A stretch of DNA of 57,654 nucleotides from Anaerolineales bacterium (GCA_025056175.1 JANWWK010000051.1:1-57654), one strand, 5' to 3'. Counted from the first letter of the stretch, positions 9,195-17,607 are shown. Program-made: numbers and translations. Notes: a model not told the origin generated them from the sequence alone.

Positions 9195-10442
9195 ATGGAT
9201 AACATTCAACAAGCCTACGCCCTCGCTCGCGAACGCTACGCCGCCCTGGGTGTGGATACCGACACCGCACTGAAAGCACTCGAAACGGTCTCTCTTTCCC
9301 TGCACTGCTGGCAGGGGGATGACGTGGGCGGATTTGAGAACCCTGGCGGCGAACTCACTGGCGGCATCGCCGCCACCGGCAACTACCCCGGCAAAGCCCG
9401 CAACGCCGATGAACTTCGCCGCGACCTGGACATGGTGTATAGCCTGCTGCCGGGCAGGCATCGTCTGAACCTGCACGCTATCTATCTTGAAGCGGATACC
9501 AGGGTGGAGCGCAACGCCATCGAGCCGCGTCACTTCTTCCGCTGGGTCGATTGGGCCAAAGCGGGCGGTCACGGTCTGGATTTCAACCCGACCTGCTTCT
9601 CGCATCCCCTGGCTGCCGATGGTTTCACCCTCTCCCACCGTGACCCCTCCATCCGCCAGTTTTGGGTGGAACACTGCCTGGCCTGCCGTAACATCGGCAA
9701 TTTTTTTGGAAAAGAATTAGGGACACCCGCGGTGACGAACATCTGGATTCCCGACGGTTACAAAGACACCCCTGCCGACCGCACCACCCCCCGCCGCCTG
9801 CTTCTGGAATCCCTCGACCAAATCCTGGCTGAAAAACTGCCCCACACCCTGGACGCCGTGGAGCCAAAACTGTTCGGAATCGGCTCTGAAAGTTACGTCA
9901 CCGGCTCGATGGAGTTCTACACCGCCTACGCTGTCAGCCGCCGTGTCATGTTGACCCTGGACAGCGGCCATTTCCACCCCACCGAGAGCATTGCCGACAA
10001 AATCTCGTCCGTTCTGCTCTATCTCGATGAGATTCTGCTGCACGTCAGCCGCGGCGTGCGCTGGGACAGCGACCACGTGGTGACCTTTAACGATGATTTG
10101 CAGGCCATCGCCCAGGAAATTGTCCGCGCCGAAGCGCTGAACCGTGTTCACATCGGGCTGGACTACTTCGACGCCAGCATCAACCGTGTGGCCGCCTGGG
10201 TTATTGGCGCCCGCAATACCCTGCGCGCCGTGCTGAACGCCCTGCTGGAACCGCGCGCCTTGCTCACCCGCTACGAGGCCGAAGGCGACTTTACCGGCCG
10301 CCTGGCTTTACAGGAAGAACTCAAGGCCATGCCCTCTGCTGCCGTCTGGGAATATTACTGCCAGCAGCAAGACGTGCCGGTGGGAATGGATGTTTTGCGC
10401 GTAGTGAAAAACTACGAGCGGGAGGAGCTTTCCAGGAGATAG
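9195..10442 (+). CDS. rhaA: L-rhamnose isomerase RhaA
   Basis: Converts L-rhamnose to L-rhamnulose. The 415-residue protein is of the RhaA type found in E. coli and Bacillus, recognised by [15 protein letters not shown] near residue 40, [24 protein letters not shown], the metal-site region [14 protein letters not shown], and [16 protein letters not shown]. The catalytic His and metal-ligand Asp/Glu positions appear intact. A 55-base gap separates it from rhaD. This completes the isomerase-kinase-aldolase pathway; there is no rhamnose transporter or mutarotase nearby. Confidence 0.95.
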   Translation: MDNIQQAYALARERYAALGVDTDTALKALETVSLSLHCWQGDDVGGFENPGGELTGGIAATGNYPGKARNADELRRDLDMVYSLLPGRHRLNLHAIYLEADTRVERNAIEPRHFFRWVDWAKAGGHGLDFNPTCFSHPLAADGFTLSHRDPSIRQFWVEHCLACRNIGNFFGKELGTPAVTNIWIPDGYKDTPADRTTPRRLLLESLDQILAEKLPHTLDAVEPKLFGIGSESYVTGSMEFYTAYAVSRRVMLTLDSGHFHPTESIADKISSVLLYLDEILLHVSRGVRWDSDHVVTFNDDLQAIAQEIVRAEALNRVHIGLDYFDASINRVAAWVIGARNTLRAVLNALLEPRALLTRYEAEGDFTGRLALQEELKAMPSAAVWEYYCQQQDVPVGMDVLRVVKNYEREELSRR

Positions 10443-10651
10443 TCTCACATTCGCAGTCACTGGTCTTCCTGAAGCAACTGGTGATATGATTAAGGCGGGT
10501 AGCACACCCGGAATTCTCGTTCAATCTTGCGGCGTGCGGAGCATTCCCCTTAACGCGATACCCACTGCCCGTTGGCGCACCGAAGTCCCCGCCGACCGGG
10601 CCGGGTTTTGTGCCATAAACCGATACTCGAACGTTTGCCTCAGGAGCTGTC

Positions 10652-11353
10652 ATGAAAAACGACCGTCTGGTGTTTTTAGGGATGGTGGTGTTATTGGTTG
10701 CGATGGCCTGCGTCATCACCATTCCACTCCCTGGCGGAAGCGCCCCGCCGCCTGCCATGCTCACGCCATTCGAGACCCCCACGCTTGCCCTTACGCCGAC
10801 GTTTACCTCCCTTCCCAGCCGCACACCTGTCCCGTCTCCTACCCGCCGCGAAGCCGCGACAGAATCCGTGTATGCGTTTCCTACCATCACGCCGCTGCCT
10901 CCCATTCCAACTATGACTCTGCCCGTTGTCGAGGAGACGTCTGCCCTTGGAACCCTGACACCTACAAAGCCGGGTGGCGGGCCGGTCAAAATCTACACAC
11001 CGACCAGAGTGCCGCTGAAATGTAAAGTGGAACTGGTCAAACCGGAGGTGGGGGAGGTCATTTTACCGGGCAAAGATTTCAAAGCGGTCTGGCGCATTTA
11101 TAACGAAGGCGGAAAAATCTGGATAACGAACGAGTTCTACTTCGATTTCGTCAGCGGTGCTCAGCTCAGCAACCCGGGTTACGGTCCTAAATACCTGCCT
11201 TATACCATCTATCCCCGCGACCGGTTTCGTCTGGAAGTACGGATGACCGCCCCCCGAACGCCTGGCGTCTATACCGCTAACTGGGGGATGTGGCAGGCTG
11301 GACGCGAGGAGCCTTTTTGTACATTTTCGGTTACGATTACTGTGAAAAAATAG
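10652..11353 (+). CDS. Secreted NBR1-Ig-like domain protein with Thr/Pro-rich linker
   Basis: A 233-residue exported protein. A hydrophobic N-terminal segment (FLGMVVLLVAMAC, Cys20) resembles a lipoprotein signal, although the lipobox is not canonical. Residues 30-125 are a low-complexity Pro/Thr/Ser linker. The C-terminal 110 residues (VELVKPEVGEVILPGKDFKAVWRIYNEGGKIW through MTAPRTPGVYTANWGMWQ) match the NBR1-type Ig-like fold common in Chloroflexota surface proteins. AGGAG lies just before the ATG. A catalytic role is not visible; a wall- or polymer-binding role is inferred. The gap 10443-10651 before it holds only a weak TATGAT -10 candidate at 10484-10489. Confidence 0.72.
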   Translation: MKNDRLVFLGMVVLLVAMACVITIPLPGGSAPPPAMLTPFETPTLALTPTFTSLPSRTPVPSPTRREAATESVYAFPTITPLPPIPTMTLPVVEETSALGTLTPTKPGGGPVKIYTPTRVPLKCKVELVKPEVGEVILPGKDFKAVWRIYNEGGKIWITNEFYFDFVSGAQLSNPGYGPKYLPYTIYPRDRFRLEVRMTAPRTPGVYTANWGMWQAGREEPFCTFSVTITVKK

Positions 11354-11356
11354 TGC

Positions 11357-11385
11357 TTGCCCATCCGTTGCATTTGTGATAAAAT
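11357..11385 (+). promoter_or_regulatory. Promoter of tRNA-Pro
   Basis: TTGCCC (11357-11362), a 17-base spacer and TAAAAT (11380-11385) stand 16 bases before the tRNA start, with a TG shortly before the -10. This is the expected geometry for a tRNA promoter. It overlaps the end of the preceding gene by a few bases only. Confidence 0.6.
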
Positions 11386-11400
11386 CACGCCCGCGAAGTT

Positions 11401-11474
11401 CGGGGCGTGGCTCAGCCCGGTAGAGCGCACGGTTCGGGTCCGTGAGGTCCGCGGTTCAAATCCGCGCGCCCCGA
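11401..11474 (+). tRNA. tRNA-Pro (anticodon CGG)
   Basis: A full cloverleaf folds by hand. The acceptor is CGGGGCG with CGCCCCG and discriminator A. The D stem is GCTC/GAGC. The anticodon stem CACGG/CCGTG carries loop TTCGGGT, giving anticodon CGG. The T stem is CGCGG/CCGCG with loop TTCAAAT. C1 with A73 is characteristic of bacterial tRNA-Pro. The 3' CCA is not encoded. It reads the codon CCG. Confidence 0.95.
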
Positions 11475-11516
11475 CAGAAGCAGTCCTGACGCCGCCCCAC
11501 CCGAGGGCGGTGTTTT
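11458..11516 (+). repeat. 59-bp direct repeat, copy 1 (tRNA-Pro 3' end plus terminator)
   Basis: Identical over 59 bases to 11547-11605. This copy holds the last 17 bases of the tRNA-Pro gene (part of the T loop, T stem, acceptor strand), the trailer and the terminator hairpin. The match stops at both ends (C versus G before, T versus G after), so the boundaries are exact. Confidence 0.95.
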
Positions 11517-11518
11517 TT
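11492..11518 (+). terminator. Rho-independent terminator of tRNA-Pro
   Basis: Stem CCGCCC (11492-11497) with GGGCGG (11505-11510), a 7-base loop, then TGTTTTTT. Confidence 0.85.
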
Positions 11519-11546
11519 GTCCGCGTTTCTCCCCTCGAGGGACGCG

Positions 11547-11605
11547 AAATCCGCGCGCCCCGACAGAAGCAGTCCTGACGCCGCCCCACCCGAGGGCGGT
11601 GTTTT
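11547..11605 (+). repeat. 59-bp direct repeat, copy 2 (tRNA-Pro 3' fragment plus second terminator)
   Basis: Exact copy of 11458-11516, displaced by 89 bases. It carries an orphan 17-base tRNA-Pro 3' fragment and a second terminator (stem 11581-11586 with 11594-11599, then TGTTTT). The 30 bases between the copies include the perfect palindrome CCCTCGAGGG. Confidence 0.95.
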
Positions 11606-11641
11606 GTTGGCATCGTTAAACAATCTTTTACATTCGCCTTC

Positions 11642-11685
11642 TTGACTTTTATATTCAATATCGTTATTATTTTTAATAACGATAT
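11642..11685 (+). promoter_or_regulatory. Promoter overlapped by a perfect palindrome: likely autoregulatory operator
   Basis: TTGACT (11642-11647), 17 bases, TATTAT (11665-11670) form a strong promoter. A perfect inverted repeat, arm ATATCGTTATTA (11658-11669) and its complement (11674-11685) around TTTT, covers the -10 and the predicted transcription start. The next gene encodes a winged-helix regulator, so the palindrome is the obvious candidate for its own operator. Confidence 0.75.
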
Positions 11686-11711
11686 AAAAAATAATAGTGA
11701 ATTCCATAACA

Positions 11712-12251
11712 ATGTCCCTCAAAAATTTCGCCGTTATCAATCATCCAGTACGGATGCGTATTTTTCAGGCGCTTCATGCTGAGGAGTTGTCCATCAATCA
11801 ACTGGCGAAGCGGCTGGCCGATGTTCCCAAACCTTCGCTCTATCGCCATATTCATCAAATGGTCGAAGCCGGAGTCGTTGAAGTCACACGCACGCGCCTG
11901 GTCAATGGGATTGAGGAACGGTTTTTTGCCTCGGTCAAAGAATTGATTGATTCGGCGGACATTGACCGACCGGGTGGCCTGGAGCAATTTGCCGACCATG
12001 TGCAACTGTATGGCAACGGCGTGGTGCAGGACTTGACGCGCTATATCCTCTCGAGCGGCGACCCTTACGACGAGAAAATTGCTGCCCGCGACCATTTGTT
12101 CTATGCTACTGAACAGGAGTTTGTCCAGGCGCGTGAAACGATGTATGCCCTGCTGAAGCAGCTGGAAGCAGCGTCTCCTGCGCCCGGACGTCGGAAATAT
12201 CGCGTTTTCATCATGGGGCACCCGGTTGGTGGGGTAGACGAAGAACCCTGA
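11712..12251 (+). CDS. ArsR-like winged-helix transcriptional regulator
   Basis: A 179-residue protein from the ATG at 11712; a GTG at 11697 would add five residues, and neither start has a clear ribosome site. The N-terminal 75 residues form an ArsR/HTH_20-type winged helix (FAVINHPVRMRIFQALHAEELSINQLAKRLADVPKPSLYRHIHQMVEAGVVEVTRTRLVNGIEERFF). The C-terminal part is helical with no visible metal-binding Cys cluster, so a metal sensor role is not supported. It heads the CPBP protease gene group and is preceded by a palindromic operator, so local autoregulation is likely. Confidence 0.83.
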   Translation: MSLKNFAVINHPVRMRIFQALHAEELSINQLAKRLADVPKPSLYRHIHQMVEAGVVEVTRTRLVNGIEERFFASVKELIDSADIDRPGGLEQFADHVQLYGNGVVQDLTRYILSSGDPYDEKIAARDHLFYATEQEFVQARETMYALLKQLEAASPAPGRRKYRVFIMGHPVGGVDEEP

Positions 12252-12316
12252 CTTTTTCACAAGCACAATCGTCCTCAAAGGGCAGCGAATTCCAACCGTT
12301 TTGTTGTGAGGTGTTT

Positions 12317-13267
12317 ATGACAGAATGGATGATACAGAACCGTTTGTATGACCTGGCTCGTCAGGGCAGGCGACTCACGCCGTGGTGGGGCGTCTTTGTG
12401 CTGGGGAGCATCATGTTGTTTGTTTCGGCCTTATTTGGTCTGCCCGTGCAGGTGGTGCAAATGGCGCTCGCCGGGTTCTCTGAAGAAGGGCTGGCTGCTC
12501 AGCCACCTTTGCTTGCCGGACTGTTCATGGGTTTGCTGTTGGCTGTGTCGTTTGGCGGGCTGATTTTGCTCGTCTGGCTGTGGATATGGCTGTATGAGAA
12601 GCGCCCCTTCTCAACCCTGGGCTTTGAGCGAGGTGGTGCGCTGATGCAGTATGGACGCGGTTTGCTGTTGGGGCTGCTTGCTTTTGGCGGGTCGGTGGGG
12701 CTGATGTCCCTGTTCGGTTGGGTTGCGCCCGAAGCAAGCGACCCGGAACGGGTGGGGCTGGCCGCTTTGGGCGGGATCCTGCTTATCTTGCTGCCCGGCT
12801 GGTTGATCCAGGGTGCAGCTGAAGAAGTGCTGACGCGCGGTTGGATGCTTCCCGTTTTAGCGGCACGTTATCGCCCCTGGATAGGGATTGTCTTTTCCTC
12901 GTTTTTCTTTGCCATCATGCATGGACTGAACCCTAACTTGAGTCTTCTGGCACTGGTCAATCTGATGTTATACGGCCTGTTTGCCGCCCTCTACGCGTTG
13001 CGGGAAGAATCGCTGTGGGGCATTTGCGCCTTTCACTCAGTCTGGAACTGGGCACAGGGCAATTTATTCGGTTTGGCTGTCAGCGGGCAGAATACCGGCG
13101 TTGGCACGTTGTTTGACCTGATGGAAACCGGTCCAGACTGGTTCACCGGCGGCGCATTCGGTCCGGAGGGCGGTCTGGCCGTGACGCTGGTTTTGCTTCT
13201 CTCCAGTGCCTTGATGGTTTTCTGGCCGAATCGGCGCCGTTTGCTTTTATCTGAACAGACCTCGTAG
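12317..13267 (+). CDS. CPBP family intramembrane metalloprotease 1
   Basis: A 316-residue polytopic membrane protein; the ATG at 12317 follows TGAGG by 6 bases. The CPBP (Rce1/CAAX-protease-like) core is clear: motif 1 AAEEVLTRGWMLPVLAAR, motif 2 FFFAIMHGLNPNLSLLALVNLMLYG, and motif 3 CAFHSVWNWAQGN. The glutamates and histidines thought to form the active site are present, so it should be active. In bacteria CPBP proteins are linked to bacteriocin self-immunity, peptide maturation or envelope stress (family knowledge). It is the first of three consecutive CPBP genes. Confidence 0.88.
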   Translation: MTEWMIQNRLYDLARQGRRLTPWWGVFVLGSIMLFVSALFGLPVQVVQMALAGFSEEGLAAQPPLLAGLFMGLLLAVSFGGLILLVWLWIWLYEKRPFSTLGFERGGALMQYGRGLLLGLLAFGGSVGLMSLFGWVAPEASDPERVGLAALGGILLILLPGWLIQGAAEEVLTRGWMLPVLAARYRPWIGIVFSSFFFAIMHGLNPNLSLLALVNLMLYGLFAALYALREESLWGICAFHSVWNWAQGNLFGLAVSGQNTGVGTLFDLMETGPDWFTGGAFGPEGGLAVTLVLLLSSALMVFWPNRRRLLLSEQTS

Positions 13268-13287
13268 CGTTGACCTGGAGTTGCGCG

Positions 13288-14148
13288 ATGAATGCCTTAA
13301 TATCATTCAACCCGGTGGCTGATTTCTTCGCTTTTGTGCGGCGACCGGATGCCCAAAGGATTTCCGCCTCGCTGAAGCAGAAACTGCTGGTTCTGGTCGT
13401 TATTCTTGCTCTCGATATTTTGCTCGCTTTTGCCGCCAATCTCCTTGCTACCTCCATCGAATCGTTGCTTCCCATCCAAAGTGAGCATGTAGCAGAAGAA
13501 GCCGAGGCGGAAATGCTGCGCTTCATGCAGACAATTGGGGTTCTGGTCGTCCCCTTTCTGGAAGAACTGGGCTTTCGGCTCTGGCTTGCCCCCAATCTGT
13601 TTTTCTTTTTCATTTCGTTTGTCCTGGTGACGCTGCAGTTTGCACCAGTGCCGTTTGCCGACTTGTTGATGGCTTCCGGGCTGACCGAGTCTGCACCGCT
13701 GGTCAAAATCGTCTTTTACCTGACGATTGGGGCTGCCATCACGCTGTTCTTCTGGCTGCGCGACCGGCAGGGACATCGCTACGCCGATTTCTTTCGCCGT
13801 TATGTGGCGGTGTATTATTACGTTTCGGTCTTGCTGTTCGGCTTTATTCACCTGACCAACTACAGCAATTTGAATGCCTGGTGGTATGCGCCGATTCTCA
13901 TCCTGCCGCAGTTGATAGGTGGCTTCCTTTTTGGTTATGCCCGCATTCGGCTGGGATTCTGGTACGCTGTGCTGGCGCATATGTTGGCTAATCTGCTCTT
14001 TACGCTGGGTGATGGCATGAACGCGCTGTTCGGCACGGCGGGAGGAATCGTCTGGCTGGCAATTCTGCTTCTTTCTTCGGCAATTGTGATGGTGATGGTC
14101 TTCAAGAAAAATCCAATTACGATTGAAATGCCGTTATCACAAGGGTAA
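13288..14148 (+). CDS. CPBP family intramembrane protease 2 (divergent)
   Basis: A 286-residue membrane protein; the ATG at 13288 follows GGAG by 7 bases. It has about seven hydrophobic segments. CPBP-like motifs are recognisable but altered: PFLEELGFRLWL (EExxxR spacing kept), LLFGFIHLTNYSNL, and LAHMLANLLF where family members have H-x3-N. The N-terminal part is long and hydrophobic. It lies 20 bases after CPBP protease 1 and 36 bases before protease 3. The divergence suggests a different substrate or a partly non-catalytic role; this is inference. Confidence 0.78.
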   Translation: MNALISFNPVADFFAFVRRPDAQRISASLKQKLLVLVVILALDILLAFAANLLATSIESLLPIQSEHVAEEAEAEMLRFMQTIGVLVVPFLEELGFRLWLAPNLFFFFISFVLVTLQFAPVPFADLLMASGLTESAPLVKIVFYLTIGAAITLFFWLRDRQGHRYADFFRRYVAVYYYVSVLLFGFIHLTNYSNLNAWWYAPILILPQLIGGFLFGYARIRLGFWYAVLAHMLANLLFTLGDGMNALFGTAGGIVWLAILLLSSAIVMVMVFKKNPITIEMPLSQG

Positions 14149-14184
14149 CGAACGTTGATGATTTTATCGAAACAGGAGGTTGTA

Positions 14185-15054
14185 ATGCAAAATCTTTTTC
14201 TCGCTCAGGCCCAGACGGGCAAAAACGAATGGTGGCGCTATCTGATGGGTATCTTGCTTATTGTCATCGTCTGGCAAGGTGGGGCATTTGCTTTTAGCGT
14301 GGTGATGGCGATTTCTACCGGTGGCGAGATGCCAAAACAGGCGTCTCCCACTATGTTCGCGCTGATGTTAGCCAGTTTTGCCTTCCTGCTCATTGGCACG
14401 TGGCTGGTCAACCGCTGGATGCACGGACGCTCGGTCAAGAGCCTCACCACGCCTTTCGAGCGGGTGAGCTGGAAACGCATTTTGCTCGGCGCACTGCTCT
14501 GGCTGGTTGCGACAACCATCGCTTCAATTGTCGAGGCGTTACTCTACCCTGGCCGCTACGTGGCTAACCCCAATCCGGTCGGCGTTTTGCCCTATCTGCT
14601 GATTGGGCTGGTGCTGCTTCCGCTTCAAACCAGCGCGGAGGAGTATTTTTTTCGGGGCTATCTGTTGCAGGCAACCGGGCGACTGCTCCAGCAGCCGGTG
14701 CTGCTGGCGGTCTTGAACGGCCTGTTGTTTGCCCTGCCGCATTTAGCCAACCCGGAAGTGGACGTGATGGGCTTTTCCCTCTCGGTGTTGTTCTACGCGC
14801 TGATGGGGTTCATCTTCGCCTACGTCACTCTGAAAACCCAGACGTTGGAAGTGGCGCTGGGGATGCATGCCGCCAACAACTTCTTCACCGGCGTTTTTGC
14901 CAATTACCAGACGAGCGCACTTCAGACAGAGTCATTCTTCCTCATCCAGACCCTCGACCCGGTCTACGGGCTGATTTCGCTGGTTGTTGTGGTCGTCCTG
15001 TTCATCGCTCTGCTTTCAACCGACTGGATGAAGAAGTGGCTGGAATTAGCATAA
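14185..15054 (+). CDS. CPBP family intramembrane metalloprotease 3
   Basis: A 289-residue membrane protein. I use the ATG at 14185 because a perfect AGGAGG (14174-14179) precedes it; the open frame from 14155 adds an unsupported extension. CPBP motifs are QTSAEEYFFRGYLLQATGRLL, LLFALPHLANPEVDVMGF and LGMHAANNFFTGVF, which is a textbook active-site set. It is the last protease of the three-gene row and is followed after 28 bases by a very small membrane protein gene with its own strong ribosome site. Confidence 0.88.
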   Translation: MQNLFLAQAQTGKNEWWRYLMGILLIVIVWQGGAFAFSVVMAISTGGEMPKQASPTMFALMLASFAFLLIGTWLVNRWMHGRSVKSLTTPFERVSWKRILLGALLWLVATTIASIVEALLYPGRYVANPNPVGVLPYLLIGLVLLPLQTSAEEYFFRGYLLQATGRLLQQPVLLAVLNGLLFALPHLANPEVDVMGFSLSVLFYALMGFIFAYVTLKTQTLEVALGMHAANNFFTGVFANYQTSALQTESFFLIQTLDPVYGLISLVVVVVLFIALLSTDWMKKWLELA

Positions 15055-15082
15055 AATTTCATTACATAAGGAGGAGTTAGCA

Positions 15083-15271
15083 ATGACTAAAGAATGGCGT
15101 GATGTCATCATCGCTGTTGCTGGTTTCGTTTACGGCGTCTGGTTGTATTACCTGTATTCTGAAGATGGCTGGGCTGCTCTTGTGGCAGACTGGTGGAAAG
15201 GGCTGATACCGAGCCTTGTTGTTATCGCGATTGCTGTTTTGTGGTATCACTTCAGGAAAACAGAAAAGTAG
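15083..15271 (+). CDS. Small two-helix membrane protein
   Basis: A 62-residue protein preceded by AAGGAGGAG at good distance, so translation is likely. It has two hydrophobic helices (DVIIAVAGFVYGVWLYYLY and LIPSLVVIAIAVLWYHF) joined by a Trp-rich acidic loop, with a basic tail RKTEK. I do not recognise a family. It ends the CPBP protease unit and could be a partner or substrate of the proteases; this is inference from position. Confidence 0.65.
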   Translation: MTKEWRDVIIAVAGFVYGVWLYYLYSEDGWAALVADWWKGLIPSLVVIAIAVLWYHFRKTEK

Positions 15272-15417
15272 CTATTCCAGCCCCCTCCCTTACTCTGTTT
15301 TGTAGGATTTTTGCTGCCCTCTCTCCCAACTGGACCGCAAAGCGCGCGGAAGGCGAGGAAAGCCCGGCGCAGGTTGAAGCCGATACGGATGTGGCGTGAA
15401 TGTTCGGAGATGCTCTA

Positions 15418-15454
15418 AAAAGACAGCGCAAGAGACCCTCTTGCGCTGTCTTTT
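15418..15454. terminator. Bidirectional terminator between the CPBP unit and lysS
   Basis: A perfect 17-bp stem, AAAAGACAGCGCAAGAG (15418-15434) and its complement (15438-15454), with loop ACC. A-rich and T-rich ends allow it to work on both strands. It lies between convergent genes. The rest of 15272-15473 holds nothing else recognisable. Confidence 0.9.
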
Positions 15455-15473
15455 GACCACCGTTTTTTTGATT

Positions 15474-17012
15474 TTATTCCTCTTTCCGCAAGGCCGGGAA
15501 GAGTAACACCTCGCGGATAGAGCGTTTGTTCGTCAGGAGCATGGTCAGGCGGTCTATGCCCATACCAAAGCCGCCGTTGGGAGGCATTCCGTAGCGCATG
15601 GCGCGCAGGTAATCTTCGTCGAGCGGGTGTTTTTCTTCTTCTTCGTCACGGAAGTCTTTTTGCATATCCAGGAAGCGTTGTTCCTGGTCGAGCGGGTCGT
15701 TGAGTTCGGTAAAGGCGTTACACAGCTCGAAGCCAGCCACATACCCCTCGAAGCGTTCGACCGTCAGTGGGTCGCCGGGTTTGGGTTTGGCGAGCGGGGA
15801 AATATCGCGGGGATAATCGTAAAGGAATGTGGGCTGGATGAGGGTGGGTTCGAGGAACTCTCCGAGCAGGAAGTCAATCAATTTCCCGCGCGTCACATGC
15901 GGGTCGGGTTTCTTATCGGGGTGGCGGGTGACGATGGCGCGGAAGAGCGATTCAGCCGTGGGATGTTCGGCGATGTCAATCCCGCTGGTTTCCAGAATTC
16001 CCTGCCGCATCTCCAGCCGCCGCCAGGGGGTGCTGAAATCGAGTTCGTACACTGTGCCGGGTTCTTTTTCAAAGGTGAATTTGCGCGTGCCGAAGACTGT
16101 ATCGCACACGTAGCCAATCATCGCTTCGGTCAATTCCATCACTTTCAGGTAATCGAAATAGGCGGCGTAGAACTCCAATTGGGTAAATTCCGGGTTGTGC
16201 TTAAAGGAAATGCCCTCGTTGCGGAAGTCGCGCCCGATTTCGTAAACGCGCTCCAGGTTGCCCACCAGCAAGCGTTTGAGATACAACTCGAAGGAGATAC
16301 GCAGGTACATATCCTGGTCGAGTTCGTTATGGTGGGTGATGAATGGACGCGCCGCAGCGCCGCCATACAGCGGCTGCAGGATGGGCGTTTCGACTTCCAG
16401 AAAACCGTGGCTATCCAGAAAGTCGCGCAGGGCTTTGACGATGGCTGCGCGCTTGCGGAAGGTCTCGCGCACGTGCGGGTTGACAGCCAAATCGGCATAG
16501 CGTTGACGGGCGCGCAGTTCCGGGTCTTCTAATGCGGCATAGCGTTTGACCGTGCCATCGGGCTGTTCTACATCTTTATCGGCAGGCAAGGGCGAAATCG
16601 CTTTGGCAAGCATGACGAAATCGCGAACCAGCAGGGTTGGCTCTCCCGTGCGGGTGCGCATGAGAACGCCAGAAGCCTGGATGAAATCGCCCAGGTCGTA
16701 CATCTTGTTGAAAAAATCAATCCGCTCCTGTCCCAGTTCGTTCACACGGAAAAAGAGCTGGATTTTGCCTGCTCCGTCTTCGATATGGGCGAAGGTCAGT
16801 TTGCCCATCGGGCGGATGGCGCGGATACGGCCGGTGAGAGTGGCTTTGACTTCCGCGGGGGGCGTTTGTCGCTCGGCTTCTTCCAGCGCGGCAATTGCTT
16901 CGGTGCTGGTGTGTGTGCGCTCGGCGCGCGTGGGATAGGGTTCGATGCCCTGTGCGCGCAGTTCGGCAACTTTTTGCAGGCGGATGCGTTCCAGTTGGTT
17001 GTATTCTGCCAT
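15474..17012 (-). CDS. lysS: Lysyl-tRNA synthetase, class II
   Basis: Charges tRNA-Lys. The 512-residue protein has the N-terminal OB-fold anticodon domain (LTGRIRAIRPMGKLTFAHIEDGAGKIQLFF). It also has class II motif 1 (FLEVETPILQPLYGGAAARPF), motif 2 (RVYEIGRDFRNEGISFKHNPEFTQLEFY) and motif 3 (GFGMGIDRLTMLLTNKRSIREVLLFPALR). Length and motifs are normal. It lies 108 bases downstream of greA on the same strand; a greA terminator in that gap suggests separate or attenuated transcription. No T-box or other leader element is apparent. Confidence 0.96.
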   Translation of the reverse strand: MAEYNQLERIRLQKVAELRAQGIEPYPTRAERTHTSTEAIAALEEAERQTPPAEVKATLTGRIRAIRPMGKLTFAHIEDGAGKIQLFFRVNELGQERIDFFNKMYDLGDFIQASGVLMRTRTGEPTLLVRDFVMLAKAISPLPADKDVEQPDGTVKRYAALEDPELRARQRYADLAVNPHVRETFRKRAAIVKALRDFLDSHGFLEVETPILQPLYGGAAARPFITHHNELDQDMYLRISFELYLKRLLVGNLERVYEIGRDFRNEGISFKHNPEFTQLEFYAAYFDYLKVMELTEAMIGYVCDTVFGTRKFTFEKEPGTVYELDFSTPWRRLEMRQGILETSGIDIAEHPTAESLFRAIVTRHPDKKPDPHVTRGKLIDFLLGEFLEPTLIQPTFLYDYPRDISPLAKPKPGDPLTVERFEGYVAGFELCNAFTELNDPLDQEQRFLDMQKDFRDEEEEKHPLDEDYLRAMRYGMPPNGGFGMGIDRLTMLLTNKRSIREVLLFPALRKEE

Positions 17013-17047
17013 AATCGGGTTGTCCTTCGAGGGCGTATTGTGTGCGT

Positions 17048-17100
17048 AAAAAAGCCCGCGCCAACAGCTTCTGCGCAGGCAGAAGTCAGCGCGGGGCTTC
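17048..17100 (-). terminator. Terminator downstream of greA
   Basis: On the minus strand, an outer stem pairs AAGCCCCGCGC with GCGCGGGCTT around an inner hairpin (ACTTCTGC with GCAGAAG), followed by TTTTTT at 17053-17048. It lies between greA and lysS. Confidence 0.8.
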
Positions 17101-17120
17101 TGGGTGACTGCCCCCGTCTC

Positions 17121-17582
17121 TCAGGTGGTCTTGAGAATTTTGACTTTGAATGAGCCGCCGGGCGCATCCACGGTGACCACATCCCCGGGACGGCGGTTGA
17201 GCAGGGCTTTGCCAAGCGGCGATTCGTTCGAGATTTTGCCTTCACGCGGGTTGGCTTCTGCCGCGCCAACGATGATGTATTCTTCCGGTTCGCCGCCTTC
17301 TTCCTGGATGGTGACGGTATCCCCTACCTGAACGCTGGTGGGGTCATTTTGTCCCTGAATGATGTGCGCTGCCGCCAGGATGATTTCCAGCTCTTGAATG
17401 CGTCCTTCCACGAAGGCCTGTTCGTTCTTGGCTGCTTCGTATTCAGCGTTTTCGATGAGTTCTCCACCTTCCATTGCTTCGTGAAGACGCTCGGCGACTT
17501 CCTGCCGTTTGACGGTACGCAGGTAATCCAGTTCTTCTTGAAGTTTTTGGAAGCCCTCTTTGGTCAAATACATCGTGGACAT
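17121..17582 (-). CDS. greA: Transcription elongation factor GreA
   Basis: Rescues backtracked RNA polymerase by stimulating transcript cleavage. The 153-residue protein starts MSTMYLTKEGFQKLQEELDYL. The N-terminal coiled coil carries the acidic tip GELIENAEYEAAKNEQ, whose Asp/Glu residues coordinate catalytic magnesium. The C-terminal FKBP-like domain includes ISNESPLGKALLNRRPGDVVTV. I chose the ATG at 17582; the longer frame to 17621 runs into a leader hairpin. Length matches the family. Confidence 0.95.
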   Translation of the reverse strand: MSTMYLTKEGFQKLQEELDYLRTVKRQEVAERLHEAMEGGELIENAEYEAAKNEQAFVEGRIQELEIILAAAHIIQGQNDPTSVQVGDTVTIQEEGGEPEEYIIVGAAEANPREGKISNESPLGKALLNRRPGDVVTVDAPGGSFKVKILKTT

Positions 17583-17607
17583 GCTGCTATCCTGTATAGA
17601 AGAATAT

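Noticed and set aside
10321-10989. A 222-codon minus-strand frame across the rhaA end and the NBR1-Ig-like gene
   Set aside because: Overlaps two supported plus-strand genes, is of low complexity, and has no start signal.
11401-11605. A CRISPR-like repeat array
   Set aside because: There are only two 59-bp copies, both containing tRNA and terminator sequence; this is a duplication, not an array.
17013-17120. A T-box or other riboswitch ahead of lysS
   Set aside because: The gap is too short, and its structure is explained by the greA terminator.
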